A stretch of 64,000 nucleotides of DNA from Mesorhizobium sp. (GCA_004020365.1 SAQR01000027.1:1-64000), one strand, 5' to 3'. Positions 16,796 to 26,247 are shown, counted from the stretch's first letter. Program-made: numbers and translations. Notes: generated by a model from the sequence alone, not told the origin.

Positions 16796-18291
16796 AGCGC
16801 ACCTCGCTTCTGGGATGGTCGATCGAAGCTGCGGTCGGGAAGCTCGGACGCAGTCCACTCGTCGCCTTTGAGTTCAGGCGTATCGTAGTCGAGCAGTCGC
16901 TGCCAATGGACCTCGATATCTTCGCTGTAGAGCTTGGCGGCAATGGCCCGCGCCAGCCAGCCTGCGCCCTCGCTGATGCCGGGGATGTCACCGCTGGTCT
17001 TGCCGAGGCTCACGCTGGCGCCATAGTTGAAACAATGGATGCGAGACAGCCAGCTCGCCTCGCCTGCGTTGCGCTCGACGAAGCTGAAATCGTCGGCGAG
17101 GTAGGGGAAGGCGCCGAGCTGCTCGTTTGCCAGTCCGGCCGGGGGCTGGTAGCGGTCGCGCCACAGGGCGATGCGGTCGGCATATCCTTCGAGCTCGGTA
17201 CGCGCCAAAGGGTCGACGATAAAACCGGTTCCGAGGATGATGAAGTCGGTGTCCAGCACCTTGCCGGATGTCGTCGTGATCTCCAGCGCGCCATTCGCAG
17301 GATCGACCCGGTCAATGCCTGCGTCGAAATGGAAATGTGCGTTGGCATGACGGCTGACCCGCAATGTCGAGCCGCGCGGCGCGGGCGTCTGCGTCTGGAA
17401 GGAATAGTGCATGATGCGCCAGCGCCAGTCGTCGCCCAGGTCGGGAAAGGCTGCCGTTAACCCCATCGAGCCAATACCCATCAGCTTGTTGACGGTCGGC
17501 ATCTCGCGTCGCCGCGCCAGGTGCCGCACTTCGGCGGCGCCTGCTTCCAGCGCCTCGGCCGCATTGTCGACGGCGGAAGCACCGACACCAATCACGACGA
17601 CGCGTTTGCCTTTCAACGCGGCGAAGTCGATCGCCTCGGACGAATGCGCCCAAAGCGTCTTGGGCAGATGTTGCACAAAGTCGGGTATGTTCGGCCGGCC
17701 AGTGCCGTCGCGCCCCGTCGCCATCACGACGCGGCGCGTCAGCACGACGTCCTCGCGTCGCCCGGTTCCAGCTAGATCAAGCCTCAGCAGGTCGCCTTCG
17801 GGAACGATGCGCCTGACATCGACGTCGTTCTCGACTGGCAGCTCAAGCACCTGTCTGTACCAGCGCAGGTAGTCCATCCACATCGGTCGCGGGATCTTGT
17901 CGAGCGCTTCCCATGCAGCTTGGCCAAACTGCGCGGTAAACCACGCCCGAAACGTCAGTGAGGCCATACTATAGGCGGGACCGGTCAGCTGTTTCGGCGA
18001 GCGTAGCGTCTCCATGCGGGCATAGGTCACCCATGGCCCTTCGAGCCCGCGCGGCGCGCGATCGAAAATGCGGATGTTCCTGATGCCGGCGTTCTGGAGC
18101 GCGAAGCTGGCGACCAGCCCGCACATGCCGCCGCCGATCACCACCACATCATGCACGGGCCGGCCGTCGGCTGGCGCTCTCGGCGCCACCCAGTTGACTG
18201 GCGGCACGCACAGGCACTCCAGATCGTCTCGAACACGTCGAGCGAGCTGTTCCAGGCTATCGGCCATGTCGGTGTGGCGAACCTTGGTCAT
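16792..18291 (-). CDS. FAD/NAD(P)-binding flavoprotein monooxygenase-like protein
   Basis: About 499 residues from ATG 18291, which overlaps the ABC ATPase stop (ATGA). It has two dinucleotide-binding motifs, VVVIGGGMCGL (FAD) and VVVIGVGASAVDNA (NADPH), and an LGTGFIVDP segment before the C-terminus, as in class B flavin monooxygenases and ornithine/lysine N-hydroxylase relatives. It probably oxidises the imported ligand. An alternative start at 18267 (MADSLEQ) would be 8 residues shorter. Confidence 0.8.
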   Translation of the reverse strand: MTKVRHTDMADSLEQLARRVRDDLECLCVPPVNWVAPRAPADGRPVHDVVVIGGGMCGLVASFALQNAGIRNIRIFDRAPRGLEGPWVTYARMETLRSPKQLTGPAYSMASLTFRAWFTAQFGQAAWEALDKIPRPMWMDYLRWYRQVLELPVENDVDVRRIVPEGDLLRLDLAGTGRREDVVLTRRVVMATGRDGTGRPNIPDFVQHLPKTLWAHSSEAIDFAALKGKRVVVIGVGASAVDNAAEALEAGAAEVRHLARRREMPTVNKLMGIGSMGLTAAFPDLGDDWRWRIMHYSFQTQTPAPRGSTLRVSRHANAHFHFDAGIDRVDPANGALEITTTSGKVLDTDFIILGTGFIVDPLARTELEGYADRIALWRDRYQPPAGLANEQLGAFPYLADDFSFVERNAGEASWLSRIHCFNYGASVSLGKTSGDIPGISEGAGWLARAIAAKLYSEDIEVHWQRLLDYDTPELKGDEWTASELPDRSFDRPSQKRGAL

Positions 18292-19367
18292 CCCGCGGCA
18301 GACTCGTCGCGGATGACGGTGGCAGCACGCGGGTTCCAGCCCAGCCACACATCCTCGCCGGAAATGGCTTCGCTTTCGCCGGGATGGACGAGCGCGTTCA
18401 ACTGGCTGCCATCGTCGACCTCTATCGTCATCGACGTGTGGTTGCCCTTGAAGACACGCTTTCTGATCTTGCCGGCGAAGCCCTCGCCACTCGGCACGGA
18501 CAAGAAGCGAAGCGCTTCCGGCCGCACGACGATCAGGACAGAGTCGCCCTGTTTCATCGCATGCGCGCTGGGCAGTGCGCCGACCTGCTTGCCGTTCCAG
18601 GTCAGGGCGGTTCCCTGCGCGTCCGCGCCGACCACCTTGGCCCGCAGCAGGTTGGCGTCGCCGATGAAGTTCGCCACGAAGACGCTCTGCGGTCGCGAGT
18701 ACAGAGTGTGCGGGTCGCCCATCTGTTCGACCTTTCCATTGTTCATGACCACGATCTGGTCCGACATGGTCAGCGCTTCCTCCTGGTCATGCGTGACGAA
18801 CAGGAAAGTCTTGCCTGTTCGCTCCTGGATCGACTTGAGCTCGATCTGCATCTGCTGGCGCAGCTTGGCGTCGAGCGCGCTCAACGGTTCGTCGAGCAGC
18901 AAGACCTGTGGGTCTGGCGCCAGCGCCCGCATCAGCGCGACGCGCTGTCGTTGCCCGCCGGACAGCTCCGAAGGCATGCGCGCCGCGTAGTCCTGCAATT
19001 GCACGAGCGCCAGCAGTTCCATGACGCGCTTGTGGATGGCCGATGAATGGAGCCCTTTCAATTCGAGCCCGAAGGCGATGTTGCGCGCGACATTCATGTG
19101 CGGGAACAGCGCGTAGTCCTGGAAGACGATGTTGACGTTGCGCTTGTTCGGCGGTAGCCGCGTCACGTCCTTTCCGGCCAGCAGGATGCGTCCCGAATTG
19201 GGGATTTCGAAGCCGCCGAGCATGCGCAGCGTGGTCGACTTTCCGCAGCCGGACGGCCCAAGCAGCGTGACGAACTTGCCGGCCTGGATTGTGAGGTTGA
19301 GATCATCGACCGCGACGGCCTGGCCATAGGCCTTGGTCACATTCTGAAATTGAACGACCGGATCCAT
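18288..19367 (-). CDS. ABC transporter ATP-binding protein, polyamine/Fe type (PotA-like)
   Basis: A 359-residue ATPase with Walker A GPSGCGKST, Q-loop VFQDYALFPHM, signature LSGGQRQRV, Walker B LLLDEPLSALD and H-loop VTHDQEEALTMSD. A C-terminal TOBE domain follows. The start overlaps the second permease stop by one base (TGATG). It energises import through the two adjacent permeases. Confidence 0.93.
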   Translation of the reverse strand: MDPVVQFQNVTKAYGQAVAVDDLNLTIQAGKFVTLLGPSGCGKSTTLRMLGGFEIPNSGRILLAGKDVTRLPPNKRNVNIVFQDYALFPHMNVARNIAFGLELKGLHSSAIHKRVMELLALVQLQDYAARMPSELSGGQRQRVALMRALAPDPQVLLLDEPLSALDAKLRQQMQIELKSIQERTGKTFLFVTHDQEEALTMSDQIVVMNNGKVEQMGDPHTLYSRPQSVFVANFIGDANLLRAKVVGADAQGTALTWNGKQVGALPSAHAMKQGDSVLIVVRPEALRFLSVPSGEGFAGKIRKRVFKGNHTSMTIEVDDGSQLNALVHPGESEAISGEDVWLGWNPRAATVIRDESAAG

Positions 19368-20161
19368 CAGCGGCTCCTCGAACGGCGTGTGTAATACTCG
19401 GCGTAAAGTCCAACCGCTCCGGTCACCAGCAGCACCAGTGTCGCCATCGCATTGATCTCTGGCGACATGCCGCCCTGGACTTTGGCGAAAATCAGCATCG
19501 GCAGCGTCGGGCGATAGCCGCCGAGGAAAAAGGTGCGCACGAAATCGTCGATCGACAAAAGGATGCAAAAGATCATGCCGCCGCCGATGGCCGGCCCCAG
19601 ATAAGGCAGGGTGACGCGGAAGAACGCGACGACGCTGTCGGCGCCGAGATCTCGTGCCGCGTCGACCAGATTGGCCGGCATCGAGCGCAGCCTCGTCAGC
19701 GCCATCACGACGACGAAAGGCACCGCATGAACGGTGTGGCCAAGCACGATCGCGGCCGTGCCGGTCGGCATGTCGATGGTGCTGATGAAGATGCGCAGCG
19801 AAATGGCGGAAATCATTCCTGGCACCACCGCGGGCAGGCAGGCGAGTGCGAACAGCACTGCGCCCCGGCGCCCTTCGGTCGTTGCGATCAGCATCGCGAT
19901 CCACACGCCGATGACCGTCGCCGCAAGCGTGGTGAGCCCTGCCACCAGCACCGAATAGGCGCAGGCTTCCAGGAACGGCTTGTCCTGCATGACCTTCAAG
20001 TACCAGTCGAAGGTCCAGTCGCCGATAGGGAAGGCGATGAAGGCGGCATTCTTGAAGCTCATTGCCATCATCAGCGTGAGCGGAAGGAAGAGGTAGAGCA
20101 CGAAGCCCCAATAGGCCATCGTCAACGCGGTGCGCGGCGCGTCGGCAAGCATCGTGCGCAT
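19367..20161 (-). CDS. ABC transporter permease, PotC-like
   Basis: A 264-residue, six-helix permease with the EAA-loop signature NLVDAARDLGADSVVAFFRVTL that docks the ATPase. The ATG at 20161 overlaps the previous stop by one base. Pairing with a PotB-like permease and a PotD-like binding protein indicates a polyamine or related organic-cation importer. Confidence 0.9.
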   Translation of the reverse strand: MRTMLADAPRTALTMAYWGFVLYLFLPLTLMMAMSFKNAAFIAFPIGDWTFDWYLKVMQDKPFLEACAYSVLVAGLTTLAATVIGVWIAMLIATTEGRRGAVLFALACLPAVVPGMISAISLRIFISTIDMPTGTAAIVLGHTVHAVPFVVVMALTRLRSMPANLVDAARDLGADSVVAFFRVTLPYLGPAIGGGMIFCILLSIDDFVRTFFLGGYRPTLPMLIFAKVQGGMSPEINAMATLVLLVTGAVGLYAEYYTRRSRSR

Positions 20162-21147
20162 CACATCAGCCTCGTCGATTTGCCGCCAACGATCCGCATG
20201 AAGATGGCAGCGGTGGTAAGTGCCGAGACCAGCATGATCATGGCAAAGGCTGCACCCACAGGCCACTTGTCGCTGGCGCCGTGGAAGAAGCCGCTGATCG
20301 TCTCAGGGAACAGCACGGTGGTTGGCCCGCCCAACAGCATCGGCGTGGCGAAGACGCCGATCGAGGTCAGGAACACCAGCGAGCATCCCGACACGATGCC
20401 GTCGCGCGACAGCGGTAGCACAATGCGCCTGAAGCGCGTGAACGGCCCCGCGCCGAGATCGGCTGCAGCGTCGAGCAGATGTTTGGGGATCTTGTCGATG
20501 GCCGAGTAGAGCGGCAGGAGCATGTAAAGGCTGATCAGGTAGACCAGGCCAAAGCCAAGCGAGAACGGCGTATAAAGCAGGGGGATCGGCCGGTCGATCA
20601 TGCCAATGTCGCGCAGAAAAACGTTGAGAGCGCCGCGATTGGCGAGCAGCATGATGATGGAGAAGGTCCCGATCAACTCGCCCGCCCAGAACGGCACCAG
20701 CAGAAGCAGCAGCGCCTTCGACCTGCGATCGGGCTGCACGATCTTCGCCACGTAATATGCGACGGGATAGACGACCAGCAGCGTCACCGCCGTCGCCGAA
20801 GTCGCATAGACGAAGCTGCGAATGAGCGGCATGAAATACAGCGGCTCGGAAAAGAAAATCGCGTAATTGGCGAAGGTGAAGGTCGGCGCGCGGCCATGCT
20901 GGATCGGATAGTTGCTGAGCAGGCTGATCTTCAGCATCTGGTAAATCGGCCCGATATGCATCATGACGATCCACACGATCGGAACCGCCGCAAGCAGCAC
21001 CATCCGCGTCGTTTTGTTCGAGACCAGCGCGCCCAGCGTCGACTGGTAGAGACCCGAGTTGAAGAGTGCGGGAAGCCGCGTTGAATACGCCGGTGCGGCG
21101 ACAGCTGGCATCGCTCCGCCACGGACAAGGGTCGAGTTGCTGGCCAT
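20161..21147 (-). CDS. ABC transporter permease, PotB-like
   Basis: A 328-residue permease with an N-terminal cytoplasmic stretch and six predicted membrane helices. The EAA motif is LLDAAADLGAGPFTRFRRIVLPLS. The ATG at 21147 is preceded by AGGTGG. It lies 94 bases after the binding-protein stop, with a strong hairpin in the gap. Confidence 0.9.
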   Translation of the reverse strand: MASNSTLVRGGAMPAVAAPAYSTRLPALFNSGLYQSTLGALVSNKTTRMVLLAAVPIVWIVMMHIGPIYQMLKISLLSNYPIQHGRAPTFTFANYAIFFSEPLYFMPLIRSFVYATSATAVTLLVVYPVAYYVAKIVQPDRRSKALLLLLVPFWAGELIGTFSIIMLLANRGALNVFLRDIGMIDRPIPLLYTPFSLGFGLVYLISLYMLLPLYSAIDKIPKHLLDAAADLGAGPFTRFRRIVLPLSRDGIVSGCSLVFLTSIGVFATPMLLGGPTTVLFPETISGFFHGASDKWPVGAAFAMIMLVSALTTAAIFMRIVGGKSTRLM

Positions 21148-21200
21148 TATTTGTCCACCTGCGCAAGGAGGCGCCCGACCCCGCCGCACGGTTGATGGTT

Positions 21201-21226
21201 GCCGCCCGCAAATGATCGCGGGCGGC
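21201..21226 (-). terminator. Strong intercistronic hairpin between binding-protein and permease genes
   Basis: A perfect 9-bp GC stem (GCCGCCCGC/GCGGGCGGC) with an 8-base loop and no T-run. In ABC operons such hairpins protect the upstream binding-protein mRNA or cause partial termination, raising binding protein over permease. Confidence 0.6.
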
Positions 21227-21241
21227 GGTGCTTGGGCAAGA

Positions 21242-22348
21242 TCAGGCTGCCTTGACTTCGGCGGTCGCCTTGTCGATCATTTCGTTCTTCATGTCGCGGT
21301 TGACCGGCGAGAAGAAGACGATGCGCTCAACCTGTTCCTGCGGCAGCGTGCCGGCCGCACGCTCGATGTCGGTCAGCACTTCCGGAACGCCGGAAATCGT
21401 GGAGGCGAAGCCCGATTGGCGTTGCATCGAGGCGCCGACCTCCGGGGTTGCCAGGATTGCGTCGAGCAGCTTGTAGGCATTCTCTGCATTGGGCGCGTTG
21501 TTGACGACATTGAGCGTATAGCAAAAACCGTATGTGCCTTCCTTCGGAACCGACAGCTTGATCGGATGGCCGTCGGCAATGAGCTTCGCGGCCGGACCCG
21601 ACCATGCGTGCCCGAGATAGATGTCCTCGTTGATGAACATCTGCTGCACTTCCGAACCTGCGTCGTAATATTTGCGCACCATGTCCTTGTGCTTGATCAG
21701 GTGATCGCGCGCGGCATTGGTGGCCTTCAAAGCCTCCTCGGGCTTGTCAGTGTAGCTGACGAAGTCGCCGTCGAAGCCGAGATATTGCATCGTGATCGTC
21801 ATGAAGTCGCTGACGATGTAGGAAGTCAGACCCTTGAACTGAGGGTCGAACATGACGTCCCAGCTCTGCGGGTCCTTCACGTAATTGGTGTTGACGGCCA
21901 GGCCCTCATAGCCGGCGAGGATCGGCAGGCCCCAGAGCTTGCCGTCGACCTTAGCCCAAGGCGCGTTCTGATAGGCGGGGTTCAAGTTCTTCCAATTCGG
22001 AATCTTGCCGGTGTCGAGAGCCTGCAGAAGGTTCGAGCTGATGAACTGCGAATATCTGTGGCCAGCCACTGTCACCATGTCCGTCGAAGGGTTGGCACCC
22101 TCTGCCGCCAGCAGATTGTACTGCTTGCCCTGATCGTCGGTCAGGCGGACATTGACCTTGATTCCGCTGTCCTTCTGGAATTTGTCGAGAAACTCCTGCG
22201 GCAAAAACTTGTCATAGGTGGTCACGTTGAGCACGCTCGATTGCGCCCAGGATGGCAGCGGCCGAATGATGTAGGGCAGTGCCAGGGCGCCAGCGCTGCC
22301 TCCCAGCAATTGCAGTGTGTTTCGGCGATTCAAAACAAGCTTAGTCAC
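21242..22348 (-). CDS. Extracellular solute-binding protein (PotD-like), probable Tat substrate
   Basis: A 368-residue periplasmic binding protein starting at GTG 22348 with GGGGA 7 bases upstream. The N-terminus NRRNTLQLLGGSAGALALP resembles a twin-arginine signal (RRNTLQLL), with cleavage probably after WAQ. The mature chain (NVTTYDKFLPQEFLDKFQKDSGI, later AKVDGKLWGLPILAGYEGLAVN) is of the spermidine/putrescine family. It is the first gene of the 9-kb operon that ends with the MATE exporter. Confidence 0.88.
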   Translation of the reverse strand: MTKLVLNRRNTLQLLGGSAGALALPYIIRPLPSWAQSSVLNVTTYDKFLPQEFLDKFQKDSGIKVNVRLTDDQGKQYNLLAAEGANPSTDMVTVAGHRYSQFISSNLLQALDTGKIPNWKNLNPAYQNAPWAKVDGKLWGLPILAGYEGLAVNTNYVKDPQSWDVMFDPQFKGLTSYIVSDFMTITMQYLGFDGDFVSYTDKPEEALKATNAARDHLIKHKDMVRKYYDAGSEVQQMFINEDIYLGHAWSGPAAKLIADGHPIKLSVPKEGTYGFCYTLNVVNNAPNAENAYKLLDAILATPEVGASMQRQSGFASTISGVPEVLTDIERAAGTLPQEQVERIVFFSPVNRDMKNEMIDKATAEVKAA

Positions 22349-22916
22349 TTTCGATCCCCTTTGGTTTGATTGGCAGGCGTAGGGTGGGAGATGAAGGTGC
22401 AGGGCCGCAGCTATGTATCAGCTGGAAGGGACGCTCGACCCACGCCGGGGGCTCGTCCAGTAAACCGTCCGCAATTTCCATCATATTGGGATTTGCGTAT
22501 GCATTTGTCTGGGTAGATCGATGTGGGCGATGCCGTTTTTCTCCTCGGTGCTCATTGCACTCGATCCACGTGCCGAAACGCCACTGGCTGCAAGTCCGAT
22601 ATCATACATTTACATATCACCAAGGCAACTTTCAGTGCAACTGCGGGCTCAAGCCGGCTCCCGGTATCGTCTGCTTTTGGTCGGAGGCAAACTCCGCCCT
22701 AACGACCGAAATCAGGCGCATTGCTGCCATTCGCAATGCGGACAATGAAGGCCACCGATGGTGTATGGGCGTGAGTTCGACTGAGCGGAAGCGAACTTCC
22801 GTTTGGGTCAGAACAGATAATCCGCATCGGCTATCAAGCGTCAGATTTCTAGCACTAGAACTGGACCAACCGCAGCGCTTCGGCCGGAGAAGCAGCTGTT
22901 GTGATCGATCATCCGG
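22349..22916. other. Gene-free control region upstream of the opine-type operon
   Basis: About 570 bases with no convincing gene. A 192-codon plus-strand frame here (from 22366) has no protein-like composition. It should contain the promoter of the minus-strand ABC operon. I see AT-rich islands near 22490-22510 and 22600-22625 but no clear operator. Confidence 0.5.
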
Positions 22917-22941
22917 GGAACATTTTCGTCAGCCTCAGATT
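22917..22941 (+). promoter_or_regulatory. Near-consensus EcfG/RpoE2-type promoter
   Basis: GGAAC, 16 bases, GATT; fits GGAAC-N18-TT. The predicted start near 22950 leaves about 20 bases to the 72-aa gene at 22972. Confidence 0.4.
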
Positions 22942-22971
22942 TAAGCAGAGTAGCTGGTTTGGAGCAGATCA

Positions 22972-23190
22972 ATGGGCATTTTTTCCGACCTCAACAAGAA
23001 GCTGACGGAAAATCTCTACGCGCATGGCAACGACCTCGTCGATCCTGCTGCGGATCTTCCGGAGAGCGTCGAGGAACGGGTCGAACTGTTGATGCCGTTC
23101 GTTCAGCCCGAGGCTCGCGAGTTGGTCCGCTCGCAAATCCTTGGTCTCATTCATGAGTACAGGAACGAGGAATCCGCCCCATCGAGTTAG
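22972..23190 (+). CDS. Small acidic hypothetical protein (72 aa)
   Basis: The frame begins MGIFSDLNKKLTENLYAHGN after GGAG. It is soluble and helical, with VEERVELLMPFVQPEARELV in the middle and IHEYRNEE near the end. No family recognised. The possible stress-type promoter just upstream groups it with the other small proteins in the window. Confidence 0.6.
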   Translation: MGIFSDLNKKLTENLYAHGNDLVDPAADLPESVEERVELLMPFVQPEARELVRSQILGLIHEYRNEESAPSS

Positions 23191-23287
23191 AGACCGTGGT
23201 CATGCGGCGCCGGGAGGACAATTGTGTGAGAGCAACGCTGCAAGCGCGCACCATAAACAGCAGTAAACGTCGCCGCCTTCGACTTGA

Positions 23288-23392
23288 ATGCCTTTGGTCG
23301 TCATCACCAACCCTGAGCAGCTGGCCGAAAGACGTGTGCTCTCGCAGCGCCGCAAAAACATCGACGATATGGAGGAGAAACGCGCCGAATAG
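23288..23392 (+). CDS. Very short charged ORF (34 aa), doubtful
   Basis: ATG 23288 opens a 34-codon frame (MPLVVITNPEQLAERRV) ending EEKRAE, with protein-like composition but no good Shine-Dalgarno. It lies 39 bases before the SDR/DoxX gene. It may be a leader peptide, a fragment of a decayed gene, or chance. Confidence 0.25.
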   Translation: MPLVVITNPEQLAERRVLSQRRKNIDDMEEKRAE

Positions 23393-23431
23393 AACGGCGA
23401 CGATCTCGCCGCTACCGAAGACCCGGGTCCG

Positions 23432-24718
23432 ATGAGAATTCTCGTTGCCGGAGCCACCGGCTTGATCGGCGCTTCGGTCTGCGCCCGCCTCGTTTCCGAA
23501 GGACATGAGGTTGTCGGCATCGTCCGTCGCCCTCGGGCAAATGCGGCCCGCGATTACCGGACATTGGTGCTGGACATGGCCGCAGCACTTCTCCCTGAAG
23601 ATTGGCTGCCGCATCTGACCGGCGTCGATGCCGTCGTCAACTGTGCCGGCGTTCTGCAGGACAGCCCGCGCGAAAAGACCGGGCAAGTCCATCGCGATGC
23701 GGCGGCGGCTCTTTTTCTCGCCTGCGCGCGGGCCGGCGTTGCCAAGGTGGTCCACTTCTCGGCAATGGGTGTGGATCGGGCACAGCCTTCGTCGTTCTCG
23801 GCAACGAAATATGCCGGCGATCAGGCGCTGATGGCGCTTGACCTGGACTGGATAATCCTCCGCCCTTCCGTTGTGCTCGGTCGGCCCGTGTTTGGGGCCA
23901 GTGCATTGTTCCGCGGCCTGGCCTCGCTGCCGATCCTGCCGTCAATGCCAGATACCGGCCGGCTGCAGGTTGTGCAACTAGAGGATGTGGTCTCGACGGT
24001 CCTCTTCTTTCTCAATCCCGGCAGTCCGTCTCGTGTCGCGCTGGAACTTGCCGGTCCCGAACAGCTGACAATGGACGAGATCGTCGGTAGTTTCCGCCGC
24101 TGGCTCGGCTGGGCTCCTGCAGCCAGGTTGGCCTTGCCAGGATGGGGGGCTCGGCTTCTCTACCGCCTCGGCGATTTTGCCGCGATGCTCGGCTGGCGGC
24201 CTCCAATGCGCACCAATGCCGCCAGGGAGATCGCACGGGGAGCGGTCGGAGATCCCTCGGACTGGATTTCCCTGACCGGCATGCGGCCACAAAGCCTGGC
24301 GCAGTTCCTTGCGCTCAACCCGGCGACGGTGCAGGAAAAATGGTTTGCTGGGCTCTACTTCATCAAGCCTGCAATCTTCGTCGTGCTGCCGTTCTTCTGG
24401 ATCATGACAGGGATCGTGTCGCTGACAACCGGCTACGGCAACGGCATCGACCTCATGCAAAGCACGGGGGCTGGCATGTTGTCGGCGCCTACCGTGATCG
24501 CCGGCGCTCTTGCCGACATCGTCGTCGGCGCACTCATAGCCTGGCGGCCAACGGCGCGAAAAGGTCTCTACGCCGGCATCGCGCTCTCGCTGTTTTATCT
24601 GATACTGGGCACTTTCCTGCGCCCCGACCTGTGGAACGAGCCACTTGGGCCGTTTCTGAAGGTCTTGCCGATCATCGTGCTTCACTTCGTTGCTCTGGCG
24701 ATCCTGGAGGAGCGCTGA
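23432..24718 (+). CDS. SDR-family NAD(P)-binding protein with C-terminal DoxX-like membrane domain
   Basis: A 428-residue fusion. Residues 1-290 form an atypical SDR with GATGLIGASV at 7-16 and an NmrA/epimerase-like body; an FSAMGV....SATKYAGDQAL segment replaces the classical YxxxK. The last 120 residues contain four hydrophobic helices (IKPAIFVVLPFFWIMTG, and VLPIIVLHFVALAIL) of the DoxX-like type. The stop overlaps the next ATG (TGATG), which codes for a DUF2269 membrane protein, so the two probably form one membrane redox unit. Confidence 0.85.
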   Translation: MRILVAGATGLIGASVCARLVSEGHEVVGIVRRPRANAARDYRTLVLDMAAALLPEDWLPHLTGVDAVVNCAGVLQDSPREKTGQVHRDAAAALFLACARAGVAKVVHFSAMGVDRAQPSSFSATKYAGDQALMALDLDWIILRPSVVLGRPVFGASALFRGLASLPILPSMPDTGRLQVVQLEDVVSTVLFFLNPGSPSRVALELAGPEQLTMDEIVGSFRRWLGWAPAARLALPGWGARLLYRLGDFAAMLGWRPPMRTNAAREIARGAVGDPSDWISLTGMRPQSLAQFLALNPATVQEKWFAGLYFIKPAIFVVLPFFWIMTGIVSLTTGYGNGIDLMQSTGAGMLSAPTVIAGALADIVVGALIAWRPTARKGLYAGIALSLFYLILGTFLRPDLWNEPLGPFLKVLPIIVLHFVALAILEER

Positions 24719-25191
24719 TGCTCTATTTCGTGCTGAAGTTCGTGCATGTCATCGGTGCCAGCGTGCTGCTTGGCACCGGCGCCGGCATCGCGTTCTTCAT
24801 GCTTCTCGCCCACAGGACCGGCAACGCGGAAACAATTGCGGCAGTGGCACGCATCGTAGTGGTCGCCGACTTTCTCTTCACTGCAACCGCCGTCGTGGCG
24901 CAACCGATAACCGGCGTCGCGCTCGCCTGGCTGGCGGGCTACTCGCTCTCCGAAGGCTGGATCGTGCTGTCTATCGCGCTCTATATGGTCACCGGTGTGT
25001 TCTGGCTGCCGGTGGTCTGGATGCAGATGGAGATGCGCAATCTGGCGTCCGAAGCCGCCAAAGCGGGGACTCCGCTGCCGGCCCGGTATTTCAGGCTTTT
25101 CCGGCTGTGGTTCGCCTTAGGCTTTCCCGCCTTTGCTGCCGTCCTCGGGATTTTCTGGCTGATGATCGCGCGGCCGGCGATCGAGTGGTAA
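24718..25191 (+). CDS. DUF2269 family integral membrane protein
   Basis: A 157-residue, four-helix membrane protein (MLYFVLKFVHVIGASVLLGT at the start, FRLWFALGFPAFAAVLGIFW at the end) with conserved His and Trp positions typical of DUF2269. Function unknown. The start overlaps the SDR/DoxX stop by one base, a common pairing in proteobacteria. Confidence 0.85.
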   Translation: MLYFVLKFVHVIGASVLLGTGAGIAFFMLLAHRTGNAETIAAVARIVVVADFLFTATAVVAQPITGVALAWLAGYSLSEGWIVLSIALYMVTGVFWLPVVWMQMEMRNLASEAAKAGTPLPARYFRLFRLWFALGFPAFAAVLGIFWLMIARPAIEW

Positions 25192-25250
25192 CGCCTTGCC
25201 GCGACAGATGTCGTGGCTTCGATTTCGGCGCTGGAACATCTTTCCCATGA

Positions 25251-26201
25251 ATGCGTTCGGCGCGCATGGATCAACCCGCGCGCAAACGCCGACATTCAGC
25301 CCCATCCGCGACTGAAGCGGATGTTCTCATTGTTGGCGGTGGACCTGCAGGGCTGGCGGCTGCTGTCTATCTCGGCAGGTTCCGTCATCGGGTCGTCGTG
25401 GTCGACGCGGGTGAATCGCGCGCGATGCTGATTGCGCAAAGCCGTAACTGTCCGGGATTTCCGGAAGGGATCAGCGGCCCCGATCTTTTGCAGCGGCTTC
25501 GTGCCCAGGCCGCCAAGTTCGGAGCGACGCTGGTCCAGGATCAGGCGTCATCGGTTGAGCCGACCGTAGGCGGGTTTGGCGCCGAGACCAACGGCGGGCG
25601 GATCGTCGCCCGCAAGGTATTCCTGGCGACAGGGATCGTCGACCTCGTGCCTGCAATTCCGCGTCTGCGCGAGGCCATCGCCAAAGGCAGCGTACGCCTT
25701 TGCCCGGTTTGTGACGGCTACGAAGTCATAGATCGTCAGGTCGCGGTCATCGGTCACGAGGCACAGGTGCTGCGAGAGGCCTTGTTCCTCAAGCAGTATA
25801 CGCAGCACGTCACAATGCTCGCACGCTATCTTCCAGATTTTTCCGCCAACACACGGCGCCTGGCCATGGAAGAGAACATTGCTATTTGCGACGCATTCAA
25901 AAAGTTTGTTCCCACCGACGGCGGCTACCAGGCCATCCTCAAGGATGGCGAGGTGCGCCATTTCGACGTCATCTATCCGGCGATGGGATGCCGGGTGCGT
26001 TCCGAACTCGCGCTGGCAATGGGCATCGAATGCTGCGACGAGGGCTATGTCGTCGTCGACAAGCATCAGCGGACCTCGGTCGAGGGGGTGTATGCCATCG
26101 GCGACCTGGTCAGGGCCCTGAACCAGATCGCAGTCGCTTTCGGCCAGGCTGCGATTGCCGCGACAGATGTGCACAATGACCTGGCCCTCGGCTACGAATA
26201 A
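25251..26201 (+). CDS. Thioredoxin-reductase-like NAD(P)/FAD oxidoreductase
   Basis: A 316-residue flavoprotein with VLIVGGGPAGLAAAVYLGRF (FAD), the redox pair CPVC at about 151-154 in LCPVCDGYE, and the C-terminal GVYAIGDLVRALNQIAVAFGQAAIAA FAD-binding block. The NADPH motif (VAVIGHEAQVLREAL) is degenerate: GxGxxA/G is replaced by GHEAQV. This resembles ferredoxin- or F420-dependent TrxR relatives that do not use NADPH. Start at 25251 or 25266; neither has a good ribosome site. Confidence 0.8.
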   Translation: MRSARMDQPARKRRHSAPSATEADVLIVGGGPAGLAAAVYLGRFRHRVVVVDAGESRAMLIAQSRNCPGFPEGISGPDLLQRLRAQAAKFGATLVQDQASSVEPTVGGFGAETNGGRIVARKVFLATGIVDLVPAIPRLREAIAKGSVRLCPVCDGYEVIDRQVAVIGHEAQVLREALFLKQYTQHVTMLARYLPDFSANTRRLAMEENIAICDAFKKFVPTDGGYQAILKDGEVRHFDVIYPAMGCRVRSELALAMGIECCDEGYVVVDKHQRTSVEGVYAIGDLVRALNQIAVAFGQAAIAATDVHNDLALGYE

Positions 26202-26247
26202 GGCCCCTGAACGGATTATAGGATGAACGGGATGGCGCCAGTTAATG

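Noticed and set aside
22366-22944. A 192-codon frame upstream of the 72-aa gene.
   Set aside because: Composition is not protein-like, no ribosome site, and it covers the probable promoter zone of the ABC operon.
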